Source: Voacanga thouarsii (lineage: Eukaryota > Streptophyta > Magnoliopsida > Gentianales > Apocynaceae). Taken from it: a DNA stretch of 64,000 nt. Numbering within the stretch: position 1 is the first letter of the stretch; each line of letters begins with the position of its first letter. Below, piece by piece: positions 56,416 to 64,000 of this stretch. The translations under genes and the position numbers were made by a program. Location: NCBI GenBank assembly GCA_026120185.1, contig JANUWF010001614.1, positions 2,901,501-2,965,500 on the forward strand. The letters are read 5' to 3'. Under the pieces are notes generated by a model. It saw only the letters and a list, made by a program, of their open reading frames with translations, had not been told where the DNA came from and made no database searches.

Positions 56416-57360
56416 GGAAATTCTGAAAAATGGGGTTATTTTTTCACTGAAATTCTAACAGTGGGCTGCCCCAAGAGATATTATGGAAGTAGTGTCAATG
56501 CGACCAAATAAAATCAGGAATGCGACCTCGGCAAATTTTTTTTTTTTTAATATGTTACAATTTTGAGGTCACATTAGTTTAATGCGACCTCAACCTTCAA
56601 CCTGCAACCAAAAAAGGAACCTCTGCGCGCCCCATGTTTGAGAGAGGCATGCCTGCGACCTCAACCCTGCAACCAAAAAAGCTTACATTGTGAATGGGTC
56701 AATACCAAAAAAGCTGATCGAAAAGTTTCAGTATTTATACCAAATTTAACCATTACAGTTCCATTTATTCAATTTGTATCAGCCACAGACAGCTTAGTAC
56801 TAACAATATTCTCAAGATTGGTGTGAACAACCAAAAAACAGTGCCAAATAACTGCAGAAAATACCTGTGCTACCTTGCTCATTTACACTACATGTCACTT
56901 AGCTGAGGTGCCTAGGAATCGCTTAACGGGGAAGAATAGGTAAGCTATGTGCTATTACAAAATATTAAATTCATTACACCTACATTTCAATGTTCAAGTT
57001 GGTAAAATACCTGCCACTGCAGATGCGCTATTTTACTAGTGCTGTTGTGGCGAGTAGAAAGGGAAGTCGGCAGCGAAGGAATCTTGATGTTGCAGCGAGC
57101 GCGGATGAATTAGAATTGAAGAAGAAGGGGTAAAGGTCGCATTTACAGATCGCATTCTGTAAATGCGACCTTACGTCGCATAGCATTTTTTTTGGTAATA
57201 TCCGGTGGAAAAAATGGGTTTATGGTTGCATTCACAGAATGTGACCTCATTTTATTTGATCGCATACTGTGAATGCGACCACACTACATTCGGCATTCCA
57301 ACAGCAGCAGTCCCACTGTCGGAATTCCGTTGGAAAACAATCCCATTTTCCAGAATTTTC
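56416..57360. mobile_element. TIR element 1, palindrome-rich, non-autonomous
   Basis: Left end 56416-56472 (GGAAATTCTGAAAAATGGGG ... AACAGTGGGCTGC) is the inverted complement, with scattered mismatches, of right end 57309-57360 (AGTCCCACTGTCGGAATTCC ... CAGAATTTTC). Subterminal GTAGTGT...GCGACC (56490-56503) and GCGACCACACTAC (57275-57287) extend the symmetry to about 90-110 bp. The interior has several GCGACC/GGTCGC words and no open frame of significance. It resembles a foldback or Mutator-type non-autonomous element; the superfamily is undetermined. Confidence 0.65.
57148..57280. repeat. Three 23-bp imperfect palindromes in TIR element 1
   Basis: Units at 57148-57170, 57224-57246 and 57258-57280 all fit GGTCGCATT, five variable bases, AATGCGACC with one to three changes each. 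Each could form a 9-bp hairpin stem. They are arranged toward the right terminus. Confidence 0.75.
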
Positions 57361-57497
57361 GTAAATCCACACATTCTTTAATATTTAATGGGTGATTTTC
57401 AAATACAGGTGGTTTGCGGAATTTTCGAAAAATGGATCTATTTTTCGAAAGAATTCTGACAGTAGGGTTGCCTCGTACAATTTTACATTTGTAGTGT

Positions 57498-57633
57498 GGT
57501 CGCATTTTGCGAATGCGATCACTCAAAAAGAGAGGTCGCATTCACTGATGCGACCAAAACCATGTTTATTGTTTCCAAAATCGAGAATATTGAAAAAAAA
57601 AAAAAAGACACATCGCATTACGAAAATGCGACC
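57498..57633. repeat. 23-bp imperfect palindromes in TIR element 2, left side
   Basis: Units at 57498-57520, 57534-57555 and 57611-57633 follow the same GGTCGCATT / AATGCGACC pattern; a further one lies at 58213-58235 near the right end. Loop bases differ among units while the arms are kept. Confidence 0.75.
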
Positions 57634-57639
57634 TCAGTA

Positions 57640-58011
57640 CAGCATCTTCATCTTCTTCTGTTCATGGAATCTTTCCTGGCTCATCAGCAGTCCTTCTATC
57701 ACGTTAGTAGGCATGCCGTCGTTGATTAATTGAAAGAATCCCCATGTGTCTGAAGCTTCATGAACTGCACCAACAATCTCTTTCCAACGACCAAATTGAA
57801 GGCCATTCAGATCCATCATAGGGACTTCGAGGTTATTAACCCCATACCCAGATGATGATTCAGGCAAATCTTGGGGTTTATGTATGAACATCCAAAGGAT
57901 TTTCGGAAGTATGCCAGAGTATCAATTATTCCTTTCACTCCAGTTCTTTATTTCTTGAAATTTGTTTACTTCTTTTGCTAAATCATATGGTTCTGCTCCA
58001 GATTCTACCAT
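57640..58011 (-). pseudogene. Captured fragment of a 2-oxoglutarate/Fe(II) dioxygenase (DIOX_N part)
   Basis: The minus strand reads MVESGAEPYDLAKEVNKFQE, then in the next frame TGVKGIIDTLAYF, then MFIHKPQDLPESSSG, VPMMDLNGLQF, WKEIVGAVHEASDTWGFFQL, INDGMPTNVIEGLLMSQERF and HEQ. This is the N-terminal region of the ACC-oxidase-homolog / desacetoxyvindoline-4-hydroxylase-like group (usual wording GVKGLVDSG, IPRIFIHPPD, WGFFQVVNHGIP). At least two frameshifts are present, the D-x-H iron site lies beyond the break, and homology stops at HEQ. So only the first exon region was captured and it is non-functional. Confidence 0.75.
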
Positions 58012-58315
58012 GATCAAAGACAGAAGAAATATTTCCTATGCTTGTGCTGGGCTGTCTTTGGAAGGGTTTTCCGATCATCCTCGGGATTTTCAGAAGTGTG
58101 CGAGAGTATCTTGAGGTCGCATTTCTCTAATGAGAACTCCTCCTTTTACTTCGGATTACCATTGAAAATAACATAAATCCAAAGAGGTCGCATTCACCAC
58201 CTCATTTTATTGAGTCGCATTCTACGAATGTGACCTCACTACAATCGGAAATCTAATTGGGCCAGCCCCACTGTCAGAATTCCTACGAAAAATAGACCCA
58301 TTTTTCGAAATTTCC

Positions 58316-59341
58316 GGGTGGTTTGTTTGTAAATTCCACACATACTTTAATATTTAATAATGGGTGATTTTCAAATTTGAATTTATACATTTTTCATATT
58401 TATAAAAATTAAATTGAATAAAATAATCTTTAAAAAACTTAATTGAGAAAATTGTTCGAATGACTAATTAATACACTTTTTATTTTTATATTAGGATGGC
58501 AACGAGAATGAGGACTAGAAATCCCGACTTTGTCCTTGCATATTCCCCACCTTTCTCGTCCCTGACCCATCCCCGATACGGAAAAGACGGAGATCCCCAC
58601 CCCCGGTAGTCGAGGACAAAATAATCTCCGGTCTTGGCCCAGTGGGGAAGCGGGGGCCCAGTTGGGCCCAACCGCCTATGAATGTTTTTATTTATTTATT
58701 TATTTTTTGCTTTGATATATTTTCATTCAAATCTTTTTAATACCTTCTAAATGTCTTCTTATTGCATGAAATTTTGTATATGTTGAGATTTTAATAATTA
58801 CAAAAATGATATATTTGAGGCTTTAGGTTAGATTAAATTAATATGATTTGCTTAACTCAATGGCAAGATCTAAGACTAATTATCAAGTGAAACCTTACTA
58901 AATTTTGAAGGTTAAAAGTTGTATTCTATTTAAAATAATTATATCATTTACTAATTAATATAATTTATAATAATCATATCAATGATGTGAATCCTTATGT
59001 AATTATTATTAGTTCAAGTAATGCTATAGACTATTCTAATAATTAGAATATTTGCTTTTCATAATAAGGAAAATAAATTGGAATGATAAGAAAGCATTAT
59101 TAATAACCAAAATAAAAATTAGTATGAACTATATTCAATTATGAGTTATTTAAGTGGTTAATATATAAGAATTAAAATATTTTTTTAATATCACGGTAGA
59201 TATAATTAACTAAATATCTTTGAACTATTTAATATTTTTATTCATACTCATATATTTATTTCAAATTAGCTTTGAAATGTTTTGGCAGTATTTAGCTACA
59301 TTGGTGTATAAGATAACTTACTTGTAGTAAGTTAATGTTAC
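58316..59341. other. AT-rich intergenic DNA, no gene recognised
   Basis: A G+C-richer block at 58495-58680 (CCCCACC, GGGGCCC and similar words, with ATCCCCGATAC) resembles a dispersed plant repeat rich in GGGGATCCCC motifs. The remainder is AT-rich with no open frame worth calling. Confidence 0.45.
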
Positions 59342-61121
59342 TGAAGGATCGCGGGGAAATTAAATATGCAATGGAAGATAACAAATTAAAATTTTTCCCG
59401 AACCAAAGTCTAGAAATACTTACTTATATGGTGATTAACTTTAATAACCGGATTCAGATTCGATGGTGCTTATTGAAAAGGAATGTCCACTTGTTCAGCA
59501 GAAACACCACCTAACTGTCGGTTTCTTCGCAAAAAACACTTATCACATTTGCTAACTCTTGACCTTTCAGAGTATTCTCTAACCACTATGAACTTCTACC
59601 GGTGAAAGTAGAATTAGGGTGAAGAAAATTGGAACAAAACAAAAGAGCTAAAAAAAAAAAATGATTCAGAAAACGAAGGAAAACTTCAAAGAAAAAAAAA
59701 CGGTGGCTGTTGTTGTTATTAAAAAAAAATCGAAAGCAGCTATTTTTGTTTTTTTGCGAAGATTTTCGGTCCACCAGCTATGGGCATATGTAAGGCCCTA
59801 TTTTATAAACAAAACAACAGCTTCCTTTTTCCTTTTCTGAAACAATTGTCTCGTTTCCTTTTTCTTTTTCCATTTCCAATTTTTTCTTTCCTTTTTTTCT
59901 TTTAGGCATGTTGTAGTTCCCAGGGATTTATTAATTCCCTAAGCTGCAACTAACAACCCTAATAGGCTAGGGTTGTTGCTAATTAGTTCAAGACTAATTA
60001 AATAACTCTCATATTAATTCACTTGGACCTAATATAAAATTACCCAAAATAATTAATTAAATTAGCTCTTTTATTAATTAATTAAACTACTTAGACCCAA
60101 TATAAATTATCCAAAATAATTAATTAATAAACTGATTAATTAAATTGGCCCAATTAATTATTCTAGCCCAAATAAATAATTAATTGGACTCCTAGAATAA
60201 TTCTTCCAATAATAAATTCACTCAATAAGCCCATATAGTAAATAAATTTATTAAAGTTATTTGAGCTACTCTGGGGACCAAAAGACATATTATTTTTGGT
60301 TACTAAAATAGCAAAAATACTCCTGCTAACAAATGTCGGTATTTTAATCATTTTAAATATTCTCTTTATCACCATATGAAAATATTGACCCCGAGAATAA
60401 TATTGCAAGTGTAATGTCTTTGACCTACAAGTGAAATGATGAAAATACCTCTACCCAAAAGTGTACATACTTAGTCATGTTTCCCAAGCCCTGGATTATT
60501 AGATTATCCTGGACAATCACAAGGGGGTGATTTCTTTACGTAATGAAGTATAGAAACTCTGTTGTATAAGTCCGTCTTAATTAACTAGAGTTATACACCC
60601 AACGTATAAGGTTATTGGCCTTGCAATAAGACTTCACCCAATATACATAAAAGTGTACAAGTTCAACTTCACCAAACCACCAACTTATACTCAAGTCCTA
60701 GGGTACTCGTCCATGCAGTAGTTGCGATAAACCAATCTTTATTTATTTTAGTACTTTGATAAAGTTTATTATCACGTGGTTCAGTTCTACGTATTCTAAA
60801 TACGCTTACACTATTGGTGTGAGTGGACTACTCATTGGTTAAAGGTAAACTATTCCCTATTTAAAAATCATTGTGTAATGATCTAAACCTTGATAAAGTG
60901 CCCAACTTCATTAATTAATCAAGAATAATTTTTTGCTTATGTGTTGTAGCCCATAATCTACACCTTACTATGAAAGTATAACCTAATCACGTAGATTACT
61001 TACTAATACACTTAGATTTTTAATGTGCAAACATATGTAAACAAACAATCATGAATGAAATACTTTTATTAATTTCCAAAATATAGAAGTACATAGGCCA
61101 TTTTGGGTATACATTCCAACA
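59342..61121 (-). repeat. 3' LTR of the right-hand copia element
   Basis: On the minus strand TGTTGGAATGTATACCC starts at 61121 immediately after GCAAGTGGGATAT, a polypurine-type junction common in plant copia. The proposed end GCGATCCTTCA at 59342 follows the TG/CA rule. The preceding GTTAC (59337-59341) may be the target duplication. The partner LTR is outside the window, so the left limit is provisional. Short tandem-like AATTAATTAA blocks occur at 60050-60190. Confidence 0.55.
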
Positions 61122-61440
61122 ATATCCCACTTGCACTAAATGGACTATGATAGTCCATATGCGCCTACCCCATGACGTTTAAGTGTCTTTTGAACGCCTT
61201 CTCCATTAAAGGCTTGGTAAATGGGTTCGCCAGATTGTTTGCTAAGGAAATTTGATCAACCACTATTTCTTGTTTCTAGATGAGCTCTCGGATCAAGTAA
61301 TACTTCCTTTCAATGTGCTTACCCTTCCTATGGTTTCTTGGCTTCTTATATTGTGACTTAGCTCTAGAATTGTCACAATTTATTATAATGGGCATGTCCA
61401 TGTGTGGCATAATTCCAAGTTCTGTGAAAAATCTCCGGAG

Positions 61441-61860
61441 CTAAACCGCATCTTTAAAAGCTTCTAAAACTGCCACATACTCAATTTCCATGGTAAAATC
61501 AGCAATACAAGATTGCTTGACACTTCTCCATGAAGTAGCCCCTCCAGACAAAGTGAAGACATATCCACTAGTAGATTTTCTTTCATATTTATCTGCCTGA
61601 AAATCTGAATTTGTGTAACCGGTAGGAACTAAGTTACCGGCTCTGTAAACTAGCATATAATCCTTCGTACCATTTTCGTACTTGAGTATATGCTTCACAG
61701 CTTGTCAATGTTCTTCCATAGACTTTGACCGATACCTGCTAACCATGTCTACTGTAAAACAGATATTTGGCCTAGTACAAAGCATGTCATACATAAGACT
61801 TCCCACTGCCGAGGTATAAGTAATCCTACTCATCCTCTCATTTTCTTCCTGCGTCTTAGG
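61441..61860 (-). pseudogene. RNase H of the right-hand copia
   Basis: The frame at 61698-61441 reads MKHILKYENGTKDYMLVYRA, then GYTNSDFQADKYERKSTSGY and IADFTMEIEYVAVLEA. D and E positions typical of copia RNase H are seen (YTNSDF usually YTDADF; EIEYVA usually EAEYVA). Stops lie on both sides. Confidence 0.82.
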
Positions 61861-61863
61861 ACA

Positions 61864-62620
61864 CTACTTGGATGATAAGGTTAATCCGTACCTAAAGGGT
61901 ATGATTACCTCTTTACACTGATCCATGATAAACCTGGCTAATATCTTGTCAATATAAGCAGATTGAGATAAGCTTAACATTTTTTGCTTCCTATTTCTAA
62001 GAAACTTAATACTAAGAATGTAGCTAACTTCTTTCATATCCTTCACGTTAAATTGACTTGATAGCCAAACATTTATAGGACATATTGTTCCAATGAGTAG
62101 AATGTCATCTACATAAAATATCATAAAGGACATATTATTCCTATCTGACTTTCTATATACACATGGTTAATCCATATTTTGTATGAAACTATAAGCCTTT
62201 ACAGTCTCATCAAAATGCATGTTCCATGTTTGTGATGTTTGCTTAAGTCCATAAATGGACTTCTTAAGCTTGCAGACCATATGTTCTTGGCTTTTCGCAA
62301 TAAAACCTTCTGACTGGGATACATAGATGTCTTTGCTAAGATAGACATTTAGAAAGGCTGTCTTGACATCTATTTGTCATATCTTATAGTCATAGTGATA
62401 TGCGATGGCCAAGAGAATGCGTATGGACTTAAGCACGAAAACAAATGAAAAGGTACCCTCATAATCAATCCATTCTTTCTGAGTATAACCTTTTGCAACT
62501 AACCTTACTTTAAAGGTTTCCACCATTCCATCCGCACATCTCTTTCTCTTGTATACCCACTTATACCCTATAGGTTTAATCCCTTCAGGTACAGTGACAA
62601 GATCCTAGACTTAATTGAGA
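61864..62620 (-). pseudogene. Reverse transcriptase of the right-hand copia
   Basis: The frame at 62133-61864 begins at the catalytic box, FYVDDILLIG, and continues LSSQFNVKDMKEVSYIL. Upstream broken frames near 62400-62160 hold the QMDVKTAFLNG and YGLKQ regions in decayed form. The YVDD box is intact. Confidence 0.8.
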
Positions 62621-63260
62621 TACATAAACTCAATCTCAGCATCCATTACAGTTTGCCATTTGTCCGCATCAATATCAATAATGGCATCGTCGTATCTAGC
62701 GGGATCTTGTTCCTGATGGTTGGAGATTACCTCAAAAGCCTCTCTAGTCCATCTCTCAGGAACCCTAGATATCCTCCCACTACGACGCAGCTCAGTCTGT
62801 ATGGAAACATCTGATTTTGTCTCTTTTAGTTCCTCAACTGGGGTACTAGAAGTTGAATCATCAATCAACTTCTCTTCCAATTCCACATTACTCGAAACCT
62901 TAGTGGATACACTTTGTTCATCTTCCAAGTACCTAGTATGAGTATTAATAATACATTTTGCTCTTGGGGATGATAAAAGTATTCACCTCTTATTCTTTTT
63001 GGATACCTTACAAAGTAGCACAATTTTGATCTTGGCTCTAGTTTACTTCCTTTAGTCAGTACATATGTTGGACAACCCCATACATTGAGATGATTCATAT
63101 TAGGCTTTTGTCCAGTCCATATCTCATAAGATGTCCTAGGTACTGACTTCGAAGGCACCAAGTTTAGAATATATGATGTTGTTTCTAGAGTATATCCCCA
63201 AAAAGAAATAGGAAGAGGTGCATGACTCATCATGCTTCTGACCATTTCTATCAACATTAT
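62621..63260 (-). pseudogene. Integrase C-terminus and linker of the right-hand copia
   Basis: The frame at 63257-62865 reads MLIEMVRSMMSHAPLPISFW, YILNLVPSKSVPRTSYEIWT and LNVWGCPTYV, the post-core segment of copia integrase. 62928-62611 is the acidic linker before RT with RRSGRISRVPERWT. The frames overlap in different phases. Confidence 0.8.
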
Positions 63261-63700
63261 ATTTCTTCTCTCAACTACTCTATTCTACTGGGAGTCCCAG
63301 GTGCAATTAGTTGAGATACTATACCCTGATACGCTATGTAGTCCTTGAATTTATCAAGAAAATACTCTCCACCATGAATCAATCTCAGCTTTTTTATTAG
63401 TTTACCTGTTGACACTCCAAGTCAGCTTTAAACTTCTTGAATATATCAAAAGAATTAGGCTTGCACCTTATTAAGTAAATATAAACAAAATACGAGTGAT
63501 CATCTGTGAATGTGATAAGGTAATTATAACCTCCTTTAGCCGGTGAAGATATATGGCCATAAACATTAGTATGAACTAACTCTATCTAATATTTTCTTGG
63601 CCATTTATGCCTTTTGAGTAAAAACATTTTGGTCATTTTACCCTTAAGACAAGATTCACATTGAGGCCATTCTTCCAATTCCAATGAGTCCTAATCTCAA
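63261..63700 (-). pseudogene. Integrase core relic of the right-hand copia
   Basis: Minus-strand translation gives CESCLEGKMTKMFL (the zinc-binding end), FTDDHSYFVYIYLI (catalytic Asp region) and a broken NRVVERRN-type segment near 63270. Stops are frequent. Confidence 0.65.
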
Positions 63701-64000
63701 ATGCCATAAATAAGAGTTATTTGATGTGTTCTTTCTCTTATTATTAGGTTCCGTCTAAGTATTATTTATTTGAAAATTAATATGATTAATATAGAAAAAA
63801 TTCCCATACATGTTTCTAGAAGAAATATAGAAGAAATAATATTTCAATTTCTACTGATTGAAATACCATAATGGAAAGAAATAGAATATACTTGATTAAT
63901 CAATTTAGAAACTAAAATCAAATTCTGTTTAAAATTAGAAACATATAAAATATTTTTCAAAATTAAAACTTTATTACAATCAAATAATAGCTCTAAGCCT

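Larger units (their letters stand above)
57428..58315. mobile_element. TIR element 2 carrying a dioxygenase gene fragment
   Basis: Left end 57428-57483 (GGAATTTTCGAAAAATGGAT ... GACAGTAGGGTTGCC) and right end 58259-58315 (GGGCCAGCCCCACTGTCAGA ... TTTTTCGAAATTTCC) are inverted complements of the same family as element 1. The two elements are 67 bp apart, and the spacer (TAAATCCACACATTC...GGGTGATTTTCAAAT) recurs to the right of element 2 at 58330-58377. The interior has more 23-bp palindromes and a broken 2OG-dioxygenase segment on the minus strand. Confidence 0.65.
61122..64000 (-). mobile_element. Copia element interior (partial, runs off the right edge)
   Basis: Reading leftward from the window edge: integrase, RT, RNase H and PPT in copia order on the minus strand. 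Frames are interrupted repeatedly. No gag or 5' LTR is in the window. Lineage not determined. Confidence 0.82.

Noticed and set aside
57284..57733. Open frames overlapping the TIR elements
   Set aside because: They translate terminal inverted repeats and palindromes; coding appearance comes from the repeated motif.
58486..58671. Proline/glycine-rich minus-strand frame of 61 codons
   Set aside because: It translates a G+C-rich dispersed-repeat-like block; no start context or relatives.

Overview
This window is plant nuclear DNA, almost certainly from a eudicot. It holds one ordinary intron-containing gene, a RING/pseudokinase/WD40 protein on the minus strand at 47329-54502, inside a large nest of LTR retrotransposons. 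The families are plant-typical: Ty1/copia including an env-bearing Sirevirus, Ty3/gypsy with a chromodomain, and Athila/Tat-type elements primed by tRNA-Asp. Intergenic DNA is AT-rich. No prokaryotic features, rRNA, tRNA genes or CRISPR arrays were seen.

Layout. 1-2466: 3' end and LTR of a plus-strand Athila/Tat-like element. 2514-9670: complete but decayed minus-strand gypsy element (two LTRs, TTTTT target duplication, no gag), inserted into the 5' part of a minus-strand Athila/Tat-like copy whose PBS and LTR lie at 10695-11917. 11918-24154: minus-strand Sirevirus (5' LTR, gag, pol, env-like ORF, repeated polypurine tracts, no recognisable 3' LTR), interrupted by a 3.2 kb solo LTR (15335-18548, TSD GTACT). 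24155-27571: AT-rich DNA with a MITE-like repeat. 27572-34475: degenerate minus-strand copia copy, interrupted by a second solo LTR of the same family (30278-33818). 34750-43770: minus-strand Tork/Tnt1-like copia (TSD GTCTC), interrupted by a third solo LTR of that family (36865-40262, TSD CTATA). 43892-47328: no recognised gene. 47329-54502: host gene, with a probable non-coding first exon near 56135-56270. 56416-58315: two adjacent short elements with terminal inverted repeats, rich in a 23-bp GCGACC palindrome; the second carries a broken fragment of a 2-oxoglutarate dioxygenase gene. 59342-64000: 3' LTR and pol of another minus-strand copia, running off the window.

Almost every retroelement reading frame is broken by stops, frameshifts or deletions, so the elements look inactive. 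The nesting gives a relative order: the copia and Athila/Tat-like copies came first, then gypsy and Tork-like insertions, and the TGTAACACCCC solo-LTR family landed inside three resident copia elements. The most unusual items are the paired palindrome-rich elements with the captured dioxygenase fragment, the tRNA-like A/B-box module shared by all three solo LTRs, and the host gene's degenerate kinase domain with a GC-AG intron.
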